Origin: Mytilus trossulus
Taxonomy: Eukaryota; Mollusca; Bivalvia; Mytilida; Mytilidae
Length of the DNA stretch: 64,000 nt
Assembly: GCF_036588685.1 (NCBI RefSeq)
Contig: NC_086381.1
Coordinates: 49,661,431-49,725,430, forward strand
Direction of reading: 5' to 3'
The notes below the pieces were generated by a model. That model searched no databases and was not told the origin of the DNA. It was given only the letters and a program-made list of their open reading frames with translations. A program made the translations under genes and the position numbers. Shown in pieces: positions 1 to 8,880 of this stretch (the first letter of the stretch is position 1; each line of letters begins with the position of its first letter).

Positions 1-800
1 ATGTGTTACATACATGTATACCAGACTTAGTTATGATTCACATTTTTTATATAAATAACGCACACTCAGGCATTTTGTTGCGTCTAGTTTCACTATGTTC
101 CAACTTGTTATATTCTTGTCAGCTAAACGTTCTGTCTGACTATTTTGAAGCGATAAAACCTTTCATGCCCTTCTGTGATCACAAAAACAATGGTTTTTTT
201 TAGGTAGCGGTTGGTCTTAGAATAATCTGTAATACGGAGCTTCGTGCCAAGGGAATTCGGAAGTTCACCTAACGGCAAACAATATGAAATGGAAACACGA
301 ACTTGCAAATCTAGACCATAAAATGACCCGAATAAGCTTTCATAACAAGGCTTTAGGCAAACTGTAAACAAAGTCAATTTCGAGGATAGTTTACTTCGCG
401 TTCAGACCTTACTAGTCATTGTGTTGTGATTTATTTTCGCGATTTCAAAGTTGATTGGTGTAGTTAAATAATAAAAAAAGATCTAAGTTTTACGTTTTCG
501 CGACCATTATTGCTATATTATTCTACTCGCGAAAGTCTCGAAAATCAGCTTGTTTATAGTAACTATACCAATGTACCAAATATTGGTTGCCAATTTGGGA
601 ATATACAAATATATATCTCTAAAGACTATATGTTTAAAAAGACATACACAAATTTGTTGTAGACAGGAAAGGAAGAGCTTACCAAATACATTTCAACACT
701 TTGTGACAGCACTCCATCTTTTTCTGACTAAAAGAATAATCATGATGTATTAAATAACAAACAACCTATTGGTGTCAATAAGGGAGCAGGCACGACTTAC
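1..800. other. No gene recognised
   Basis: A+T-rich sequence with only short open frames and no splice-flanked segment matching a family I recognise. The minus-strand open frame at 377-123 was examined as a possible exon of the receptor gene further right, but it shows no receptor motif. The last ~20 bases belong to a dispersed repeat that is interrupted at 810 by the small foldback element. Confidence 0.5.
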
Positions 801-809
801 CCTTCCGGA

Positions 810-1624
810 TAGTACGAGATTATTCTGACGTCCGACGGCTGTTTTGCCAGACAAGCTGGGGCCGTGGGACGTCAGAGCTCGTCCCATATAAAAAAAAAGT
901 GGATATTTGCCCATCCAAAATAGATGCGCTGCTTCGTCGCTTCTGGTGCCGACTGAGGGCCTTGAAATTAAATAAATCGGGCATCAATCAGTTCATTTTC
1001 ATTTATCTCTTCATTAATGTAAGTTTCACCTACCTGCCAACCTTTATTTTTCCATATTTTAACAGTTACAAGAGAGTTCGTGGATTTGAGACTCAAATAT
1101 GCAAATATTTATATATTTTACCTCCTTTATAGGAGATCTATGTTTAACATTATAAGCCAACCACGTTTTTTCACCTCCTTTACAGGAGATCGGTATTAAG
1201 CATTTAGTCCCGACCACGATAACAATCGGAAGCTCTCGGACATTTATGTTAATTGCATCGTAACTGAACGAGGTGTTGCATTATTGTCATTTGCACTTTT
1301 TTCTCGTGGTCACGTGATAATCTTTGAAAGTGAAAGGCAAAATGCCTAAACCGATGAGTCTCTTTGAAAACTGTTAAAATATGGAAAAATAAAGGTTTGC
1401 AGGTAGGTGAAACTTACATAAATGAAGAGATAAATGAAATATGAACAGATTGATGCCCGATTTATTTAATTCCAAGGCCCTCAGTCGGCACCAGAAGCGA
1501 CGAATCAGCGCATCTATTCTGGGTGGGCAAATATCCACTTTTTGATATGGGACGAGCTCTGACGTCCCACGGCACCAGCTTATCTGGCAAAACAGCCGTC
1601 GGACGTCAGAGTAATCTCGGACTA
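810..1624. mobile_element. Small foldback element, 815 bp, with 9-bp target duplication
   Basis: Two inverted arms, about 810-1067 and 1369-1624, match over roughly 255 bp with few differences; the termini read TAGTACGAGATTA and, from the right end inward, TAGTCCGAGATTA. The element is bounded on both sides by the perfect direct repeat CCTTCCGGA (801-809 and 1625-1633). The ~300-bp loop contains two copies of a short motif of the form CACCTCCTTTAYAGGAGAT (near 1120 and 1170). There is no coding capacity. Long arms plus a 9-bp target duplication are known of Foldback-type members of the MULE (MuDR) superfamily, so this is probably a non-autonomous member; that placement is inference. It sits inside an older dispersed repeat. 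Confidence 0.85.
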
Positions 1625-1633
1625 CCTTCCGGA

Positions 1634-1746
1634 ACACCTGTGTTCATAACCGGTTTATGTAAGATTTCATTCTCTAGTTGGTTTTTTTTTGTAGTATTTT
1701 GTGAGTTTTGTTTTATTGAACTTTTTACTTGTATTGCCTTATTGGA
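1634..1746 (+). repeat. Dispersed repeat interrupted by the small foldback element
   Basis: If 810-1633 is removed, the sequence reads across as a CCTTCCGGAACACCTG context, close to repeats at 41117-41300 (+) and 14955-15145 (-), which share a CCTTCCGGAG.ACCTGAGA.CA core. This is therefore the empty-site sequence of the foldback insertion. Confidence 0.5.
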
Positions 1747-1755
1747 TAAATATCT

Positions 1756-2185
1756 ATGTATGTGAAGTTAGCAGCCGGTTCGTTATTCGTTATTCGATAT
1801 TCAATATCCAATCGGCTGCTAGCAGCCGGTTTGATATTCAAAATTTAGTGAAAAAAATTATAAGAAAATTAAATACTTGATAACATAAAAAGCATGATTT
1901 TCATATTTAAAAAGACTGATAAAATACGTAGGAAATCGTTAAATGACCTTTTCAAGCTGTCGTAATTTCTCGTCGTAATTTCTCGTTGTCCTCGAATATA
2001 AACCCTTTTTCATGTTACATATTTGTCTATATGTAATATAGAGTTTTGTCAATAAAACGACTTCAATGATGTACTTTTGTGTATAATATTTCTTAAGACA
2101 AAAAGAAAAACCCATAACTCTAGAAATATTTATAACTATCAATAGAAATATATATGGAAAACAAAAAAAACAAAAACAAATCATT
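1756..2185 (+). repeat. Left terminal segment of the large inverted arm
   Basis: Matches 10656-11032 in inverted orientation. Its outermost 66 bp form a hairpin: TAGCAGCCGGTT (1769-1780) pairs with AATCGGCTGCTA (1810-1821) with one mismatch around a 29-nt loop, and a third AGCAGCCGG copy follows at once. The loop is made of ATTCG/ATATTC steps. The remaining ~360 bp are A+T-rich. Confidence 0.85.
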
Positions 2186-3600
2186 CGAAAAATGTCAAAA
2201 TTTTAGAACAAAGGGCACAGGGTAATGGTGAGAGCCCCCTGATCTCTCAATCTTTCTAATATTTGACAGACATTTAGTCAATAGGTAGATACAAACGTGA
2301 CTCAAAAGGAATTTGGGTACACTTCCTGTCTTCTATGTTTATGGAGCGCCCAAAGTGCCAGTTGGATATTCAAAATATATAGCGAAAACCTACCCGAGAC
2401 CGCTTAAATGAGGTTGAGACCCCCCGGGTCTTTCAATGTCCATAAAATTCAACCAAATCATTGACTCTGTATATATAAAGGTTGTATTAGATGGATTTAC
2501 CAGAATAACGTCATCTTCCATATCTACGGAGGGCTAAGATTGTCACTTTTCAGTCGAAAAATGTCAAAATTTTAGGACAAAGGGCACAGGGTAATGGTGA
2601 GAGCCCCCTGATCTCTCAATCTTTCTAATATTTGACAGACATTTAGTCAATAGGTAGATACAAACGTGACTAAAAGGAATTTGGGTACACTTCCTGTCTT
2701 CTATGTTTATGGAGCGCCCAAAGTGCCAGTTGGATATTCAAAATATATAGCGAAAACCTACCCGAGACCGCTTAAATGAGGTTGAGACCCCCCGGGTCTT
2801 TCAATGTCCATAAAATTCAACCAAATCATTGACTCTGTATATATAAAGGTTGTATTAGATGGATTTACCAGAATAACGTCATCTTCCATATCTACGGAGG
2901 GCTAAGATTGTCACTTTTCAGTCGAAAAATGTCAAAATTTTAGGACAAAGGGCACAGGGTAATGGTGAGAGCCCCCTGATCTCTCAATCTTTCTAATATT
3001 TGACAGACATTTAGTCAATAGGTAGATACAAACGTGACTAAAAGGAATTTGGGTACACTTCCTGTCTTCTATGTTTATGGAGCGCCCAAAGTGCCAGTTG
3101 GATATTCAAAATATATAGCGAAAACCTACCCGAGACCGCTTAAATGAGGTTGAGACCCCCCGGGCCTTTCAATGTCCATAAAATTCAACCAAATCATTGA
3201 CTCTGTATATATAAAGGTTGTATTAGATGGATTTACCAGAATAACGTCATCTTCCATATCTACGGAGGGCTAAGATTGTCACTTTTCAGTCGAAAAATGT
3301 CAAAATTTTAGGACAAAGGGCACAGGGTAATGGTGAGAGCCCCCTGATCCATCAATCTTTCTAATATTTGACAGACATTTAGTCAATAGGTAGATACAAA
3401 CGTGACTAAAAGGAATTTGGGTACACTTCCTGTCTTCTATGTTTACGGAGCGCCCAAAGTGCCAGTTGGATATTCAAAATATATAGCGAAAACCTACCCG
3501 AAACCGCTTAAATGAGGTGGAGACCCGCCGGGTCTTTCAATGTCCATAAAAATTCAACCAAATCATAGATTCTATATATATAAAGATTGTATTAAAAGGG
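2186..3600 (+). repeat. Left tandem array of the 368-bp unit, about 3.8 copies
   Basis: Units start at 2186, 2555, 2923 and 3291 with the phrase CGAAAAATGTCAAAATTTTA, giving periods of 369, 368 and 368; the last copy breaks off near 3600. Units are almost identical to each other, differing by isolated substitutions and 1-base indels. Each contains the phrase GGGCACAGGGTAATGGTGAG and a run of C followed by GGGTCTTTC. No open frame is conserved between units. Confidence 0.93.
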
Positions 3601-3654
3601 GGATGTTCTTGAACGGACTGTTTGATCCAGTTCAGATCAAACCAGAACCCTAGT

Positions 3655-4157
3655 AGAATCGAGTTGTTTCAAGTACAAACCGTCACCATAGGTTGAAGTT
3701 AGCTTGGCGGGGGAAGATATACAGACCTATACCACGCACCTTCACACAGCTTTCACAACCACCCCGTTTGATGTAAAATCCAGGTCCAAATGCGTTATTG
3801 ACGGCTATATTTCACACAGGCAACTTATAAGGCTCTAACACTTCATGCTGGCAGAATTGTGTTCGCCAACATAGGAAGGGCTCGCATAGCCATTCCCGCT
3901 AACTTGGGTAGGAATTCCCTTTCTTTTTGAATGTTTTTCTTCAATTGGGTAGTGCTTATTTTCAGAGTCATACCACTAGAACCTTTTCTAGGAGCTTTTT
4001 CAATCGGTCGCAGGGTAAGCAACATTTTGTGTGCACCTTGCAGGTTTGTGTGGGTTAAACGAATGGTGACCGGGCAACCTTTTTTGACTGCTTTCTGTAA
4101 TTTATTAGCTTGACCTTTTATCAAGTTTAAACCGTATTTTGATAGACTATTTATGCA
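3655..4157 (-). pseudogene. Minor-capsid-like (pX-like) protein remnant of the virus-like gene set
   Basis: Read from 4157 downward, the frame opens with SLSKYGLNL, followed by a basic, Lys-rich stretch with the phrase VTIRL, then a hydrophobic segment around GMAMRALPMLANTILPA. In-frame stops follow near 3840. Short Gly/Tyr motifs (FGPGFYIK near 3785, GDGLYLK near 3685) then appear in shifted frames. This layout (basic N-terminal repeat, hydrophobic middle, GLYL tail) is what I recall of the small protein encoded next to double-jelly-roll capsid genes in invertebrate virus-like elements, and it recalls adenovirus core/minor-capsid proteins. The function is inferred from position and composition. 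It lies immediately downstream of the second capsid-associated gene. Confidence 0.6.
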
Positions 4158-4646
4158 TACCTCGCGAAAAAGGATGCGGATGGTGAGATATTCACTGCGG
4201 AGATTGATAGGATCGCCGTTTTGATCGGTGAGGTATGTCTGCATGCGATTGATGGTTCTCAAGGTCACGGTAAGTACACCATGCTTTTTGGCTTTTGAAT
4301 GATCTTTATCCCGGGATCAATTGCGGGGGAAAAGCTGTAGATAGTGGACTGTTGGGTGACGTGTACGAAGCTTCCATTGATGATGCTACTGTTCACCAGG
4401 ATGCTGTTGATGCTTCTGATGCTAACAATGTATTCACCCTCTTTGTAACCGTCTGTTGCCCGATCAAATGTGTAGAGATGTCGCTTAAATCCCAATATGG
4501 TGTTCGATTCCTTAAATTGTAGTTAGGTAAGGGGGTCAAACCAGGTAAGAATGCGACTATCGTTTTCAGAGACAAGAATGGAAAACCCTTGTTTTGGGTC
4601 TGTGTTGTTGACGATTTGTTGCAACAGTATGGTGTCCGTTTATTTA
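4158..4646 (-). pseudogene. Second capsid-associated protein remnant of the virus-like gene set
   Basis: The frame can be followed from about 4634 to 4265 with one internal stop, and after a 1-base shift continues to 4158. Recognisable phrases in order are ILVSEN near 4560, YSFSPAIDPGIKII near 4325, MVYLP at the shift, and YLTDQNGDPINLRSEYLTIR (4235-4176). The VYLPV...R.I......DQ.G..I.LR.E.LTIR ending is characteristic of a conserved uncharacterised protein found beside double-jelly-roll genes in invertebrate genomes. A minor capsid or penton role is inferred, not shown. The frameshift at ~4266 and the internal stop make it non-functional as it stands. Confidence 0.62.
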
Positions 4647-5823
4647 TTAAAACACGACCTTCAACTTCTGACCGTTCGATTCGAACTGAAGGACATTGCA
4701 AGTGCAAATTCTTCGGTGTTGGCGGGAACATAACGCTCGAATTCCGCTCGAATCTGGATGTCCACTCGGACTGATGACTTACATCGATGACAAACAGCGG
4801 CTATAAATCAATGAAACCAGAGGGGTTGACGCCACCGTTACTGAGGAGGGTGTCAATGTTGTAGAATTTCTTTCTGAAGTCTACAGCCTTCTTGAACACT
4901 ATGGCAACCTTGTTTTGTGAGAAACCGGCATTAAAGTGGACGACTGAGCAGTGATCGAACACGGAAGCATTATGGATTTTGTCATTGTCTCTGTCGGTTT
5001 GGAAGGCAATGGTGATATATCTAGGCTTTTCGCGACCACTATTGGCAGCTAGGCAGCACTTAAACTGTGAGGCTTGGGGATGTCTCATGCAAAATCCACA
5101 GTGGATCTTGGATTTATTCTGGATGGTTTTGTACAGTTGCATCTTGTTTTCGTCTGCAGGAGTGACGTGAGGGAGGAACCAAGAGATTTAAATCAGGATT
5201 ATTTTTGCCACGTTATTGACGGCGGCTGCCCTAAGAATGACATTTGCATCTGAATTGCGAACGAGTGGGAGTTTGTGCCTGTACAATATTTTGTTGTTAT
5301 CATCCCAAAATATGTTTTAGGGGGATGGCAAACGAGTATGATCCTTTGTTGGTGGTCTTGGTGATAATGAATCCATGGCAGGCTGCAAATCCAGTGTTCT
5401 CAGTCTCAGCATCGGTGGAAGAATCCTTATGCCACAGTTGGGACCCTGCGATTTTGAGAAGTCGTCGGGGTAGGTTAACATTCCCAGCATAGTGGTGGCG
5501 ATGCCGGGGTCGTTAATGTGTTCAATTTGCTGGCCGGAGAGTCGATAACAGATAGTTTTGAAGAGATACATGATACCATTGTGAATGAGATCAACGTCTG
5601 CATATGGAGTGCCGTCGTGCTTTTGAAGTCGCCCTCCTACCAAGAGATAACGCTCGGTTTGGTGGAGGAACAGGTCCTGCGTTTCGATGTTGTTTCGGGT
5701 CTCCGCTCCAGAGTTGGTTAGTTGGGCGCCGGCTCAAGGTTCGAATACGTGAACTTGGTATTTATATTTTTGAAGACTTTCATCGAAGGTCAACACTTCT
5801 GTGATTGTAAGGATGTCAGACAT
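4647..5823 (-). pseudogene. Double-jelly-roll major-capsid-like protein, disabled
   Basis: The start is ATG at 5823 (MSDILTIT) and the end is TAA at 4649-4647, about 390 codons, close to what I recall for this family. The family (double jelly roll-like domain) is recognisable along the whole length: an N-terminal segment; GTPYADVDLIHNGIMYLF and ATTMLGMLTYPDDFS (5607-5400); ISWFLPHVTPADE near 5170; EKPRYITIAFQTDRDN (5031-4980); FDHCSVV; PLFVIDVSHQ (4800-4771). Breaks seen are a TGA after FEP at ~5736-5734, a frame change near 5450, another near 5320-5300, an internal stop near 5190, TAG at 4803-4801 and a 1-base shift near 4690. Known role of relatives: icosahedral capsid shell of Polinton/adenovirus-lineage viruses. 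Confidence 0.8.
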
Positions 5824-5969
5824 TATGTATTTATCTATAGCGTTGGAGGAAGTTGTGGATGATAGCGATGCCACGACCAGGGATGAGATTGCTTTACTGG
5901 GTTTGGTTGTGGGGCTTACTGCGTTTAACAATTAGCTGTTGGTTGGGTTTGCTGCGTTGGACACTGGGC

Positions 5970-6183
5970 TTTCAAGGGCGGGTCACTTTGTCAACGACAT
6001 GGTCGACGACTTTGGCTACCACCTTTTTAACTCCTATCATTGCTGCATTGGTGGCAGCGCTCATAGCCTTACTTTCCAAGGTCTTGGCAGCAAATGAGGT
6101 GAACATGCGACCAGCGATAGATAACGCAGATAGCGTCAAACAAACTTATACCACCGTATGCATACTTTCGAGCAAAACCTTTC
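5970..6183 (-). pseudogene. Small amphipathic protein remnant between capsid-like and coiled-coil genes
   Basis: From 6178 downward a frame reads KKGFARKYAYGGISLFDA, and after a 1-base shift continues through SALSIAGRMFTSFAAKTL to an Ala/Val/Lys-rich end (IGVKKVVAKVVDHVVDKV) and TGA at 5972-5970. It begins directly against the stop of the gene upstream, as in compact viral gene arrays. I do not recognise the family. The alternating Ala/Val/Lys composition suggests a membrane-active or DNA-binding virion protein, but that is a guess. Confidence 0.4.
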
Positions 6184-6985
6184 TTAACTCATGATATTAC
6201 GATGGAGTTGCTTATATTCCTTGATACTGATGTGTTCACCTTTCTTCGTGGCATCGAGGATCGCTACAATTGCGTTGCGCACACCATTGTTTCCAGCACT
6301 GTAGGCAGCGTTGCACAGATCCAAGCGATATAGGAGCTGGTCAAAGTCGGAGGGTAGAAATAAAGTTTGCTTTAGATGTGCGACACAATCTTCTTTATTG
6401 CCTTTGGGTTCTCGAGAGGTTTAACTGCCTTGATACATGGCACCGGAACTGTTCAGGATCTCTGCATAGTCGACAAGGTCTTAAAAACTTCGGGCTCGAA
6501 CGATTCTGGTTTTTTTTTTCACCATGAGTTCCCAGAGGTCAAGGGTTCCTTTGTACCTTACACCATCCACGAAAATATCATCGCCGTCAGAAGTAACTGC
6601 ATGCTGGTTAGCTTCCGATGAAGATACCATCGGTTTCAGGTGTGGTCGGCGGAAGGATTGTTACTGATCTGCAAATACTGCTGTGCTCGAGGACCGAGGA
6701 TGATGTCTGTAGGTGGTGCTATGGGTAGTAAGTAGTCAAACTTGGGCGGTGTAGGAGGGATGGCTGTCACTGCTGCAGGAAGGTATACGATCTTTTTGGT
6801 GATCGGTGAAGCTGCCTCTCGCAGAGCCTCAACCACATGCTTAACACCTTGGAAAGGTCCCGGTTGAGTTCAATCTTCTCGAGGCGATGCTGCATGTTAC
6901 TGGCTTAAATCTTTCGCTTGATCTCTTGCAACTCCCTGGCGAGCGCCTCACACTGTTTAGGTTCTGTAATCTTTATAAACTTTAT
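6184..6985 (-). pseudogene. Coiled-coil protein remnant with a GLWEL-type motif
   Basis: The N-terminal part (about 6980-6840) is charged and heptad-like (ARELQEIKRKI, then HRLEKIELNRDL) with a TAA between the two. After a frame change the 6836-6636 segment reads through PPKFDYLLP and LGPRAQQYL. The C-terminal part has DGDDIFVDGVRYKGTLDLWE (6582-6523), DYAEIL near 6470, then shifts frame to a stretch ending HRNIMS and TAA at 6186-6184. The VRYKGT..LWEL pattern occurs in uncharacterised proteins linked to the same virus-like elements. There is no start codon in frame upstream of 6985. Biochemical function unknown. Confidence 0.55.
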
Positions 6986-6994
6986 TTATTTACA

Positions 6995-7077
6995 GCGTTG
7001 ATGTGAACTCCCCTAGGCGATGATTTGAACACCCCTAAGCGTTTGTTTTTAACGTCCCTAAGCGTTGGTTTGAACAG
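6995..7077 (+). repeat. Minisatellite, ~22-bp unit, 3.5-4 diverged copies
   Basis: Successive units begin GCGTTGATGTGAACTCCCCT, GCGATGATTTGAACACCCCT, GCGTTTGTTTTTAACGTCCC and GCGTTGGTTTGAACAG. It lies where the rest of the polymerase gene would be expected. Confidence 0.7.
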
Positions 7078-7444
7078 TGATACCTTTTCTGAAACCATAG
7101 GCAAAAATCTATCGAAAGGTAAAAAAAATTAAAAAATACATGCATTTCTGCTCGTTTTTCAATAAAATTGAATTGAAAAGATCGAGCGATAAATCTTTGT
7201 TGATAAACACTACAATAATTTATGGACCTATGGGTGGTAGGAATAGGAAAATACGGACTGTCAAACAGGTAAATGCCATATAAAACATGCTAAAAACAAT
7301 CTAAATGTTCATATAACCCCACTATGAAGGCTATATTATTCTTCAATTATCTAAAAATCTATTTTATTGTACAAAAACTTTCATATTAAAAAAATTCACC
7401 ATGTCCATAATGCGTAACTAAACTTCTAACTGTGTATTGCTACC
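7076..7444. mobile_element. Truncated copy of the Harbinger-like MITE
   Basis: Matches the right half of the complete element at 42979-43640, including the phrase AATACGGACTGTCA and the terminal CTAACTGTG...GCTACC, here ending at 7444 and followed by TTA. The left half and its terminus are absent; similarity starts near GTGATACCTTTT. It abuts the broken end of the polymerase fragment. Confidence 0.7.
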
Positions 7445-8614
7445 TTATCGTTTTTATTTTCAACCTTATCGGTAAATTAAAGCACTCAAAGTTCGGGTAC
7501 ACCACGAAAGAGACTCTCATCGAATGGGTGGTGTTGACAAAGGTCAGCTGGTATTTCCCTTTTTAGGCAGCTCGATCTTGACTGCCTTACGGTTGACGCA
7601 ACACTCATTGCTGGTCTCCAGGACTTTCTTGCTATAAAAGTGTTTCGAGCACCTGTAGCCTTCGATCAGCAATAAGTTGAGTTCTCTCTCCCGCTGTTTA
7701 CCAACGTTTGAAATGTGCAGCAGGTATACTTCACTATCATCTATTCTAGATACAGTAACCGACAGGGTGGAATTGGCCTTCTCAAATTCATTAATATCTT
7801 TAAGGCTAACAAGATTGAGCTCTGTGTAACCTTTTCCGTTTGTTTTGGGTCTACCTTTTTTTCTGCCTATTTTTCACATTGATTACAGTCTTCTTGGCTT
7901 TGATCCACACCGGCTAATCAATGTACTAGGACTCACCCAGCGGTCGGTGTTTGTTAATATTGACTTGAAGTTTTACAATTGCCTTCGATGTCCAGCCCTT
8001 TTTTCAGAGGTCCACTGTGCAATCTTTTCTTCGATCTTTTCATCCATCTCCTCAAGACCTAGGTTTCAAGCAAGTCCGTGGTTAAGGTGAAAATCTGGTT
8101 TCCCGAGTGAAAGTATCCCTCGTTCTCATCATCAATCTTACCTGTTTGGTTAATTTTCACTGTGCAGCATTACATTGACTTTTTGATCCTTTTTATCCTT
8201 TCAATGCACAATCGTCTATAAGTTCCACCCTTGACATCCGAGAGACCTCAAGGTAGGTCGTCACATCCATGTCAATAATGGGGTCATTTTTCAAGTAGTT
8301 TTAAAAATACCTTCTTCAGTGGACAAATGGTGGATGTACCTCAATTTTATCCCCAATGGCTTTCCTATCTTCTCTGAATTTTCTTGTAACTTCTCCAGTA
8401 GTTGATCTTTCGACATCCTGCTAACCCCTATCAACTCATCCTTTTTGGCGTGGGTGATAATATCCTTCCTCGTATAGGTTTGGGACAAAGCTCAAATAAT
8501 GCTGATCTTCGTTTCGATCAACTGAACCAACTGATCCTTCCTCATCCGAGAGTACCATCGGAGACGGTTCATTTTGGCAATACCTCTCAGGGCATTAACG
8601 TTTTCAACAACTAA
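7445..8614 (-). pseudogene. Family B DNA polymerase, N-terminal fragment (Maverick/Polinton-like)
   Basis: From 8614 downward there are two SAP/Rho-N-like helical repeats in different frames (GIAKMNRLRWYSRMRKDQL; then ITHAKKDELIGVSRMSKDQL, 8455-8396). A degraded middle follows, then a well-kept frame from ~7860 to 7445: YTELNLVSLKDINEFEKA, a Cys/His cluster (YRCSKHFYSKKV...CC), AVKIELPKKG and MRVSFVVYPNFECFNLPI. The last phrase is the exonuclease I motif of protein-primed family B polymerases; the expected first acidic residue is Asn here. Everything after this motif (rest of the exonuclease, all of the polymerase palm) is missing, cut at the MITE. In intact relatives it replicates the element DNA. 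Confidence is high for family, nil for activity. Confidence 0.72.
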
Positions 8615-8689
8615 TTCCAGCTATTTTAAGCTATTGGATCCATGTCTTTATCCTAACAATCCAAAATAAAATCATTTTAGGTAACCCAA

Positions 8690-8880
8690 GACAACTACTA
8701 GTATCCCCAATTCAATGGGTTTTCAAAAAGTATAAAATTCGTGGTAATCATACCCGGTGCGCCTGGTTTTTTCATCCCAAAGCTCACAATTTGCAGAGCT
8801 CAATTGGTCTCTCTCTTGGCCAAGACGGTGGTCAGCTGCTTGTTTAATCTCTCACAATCCCAATTGGGGACAGTTGCCTC
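8690..8880 (-). other. Coding-like fragment, unassigned
   Basis: One minus frame reads EATVPNWDCERLNKQLTTVL, then AKRETN, a TGA, then ALQIVSFGMKKPGAPGMITT, to a stop near 8702. It looks like protein sequence but I do not recognise it. It lies between the right repeat array and the polymerase fragment, so it may be the start of the first gene of the cassette or part of a lost gene. Confidence 0.3.

Noticed and set aside
123..377. 84-codon minus-strand frame as the next exon of the channel gene
   Set aside because: Contains a Cys pair but none of the ligand-binding-domain motifs and no matching exon length or phase.
3931..6621. Several plus-strand open frames of 60-113 codons inside the large element
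   Set aside because: They lie opposite the minus-strand virus-like pseudogenes, whose frames match known protein families; the plus frames match nothing.
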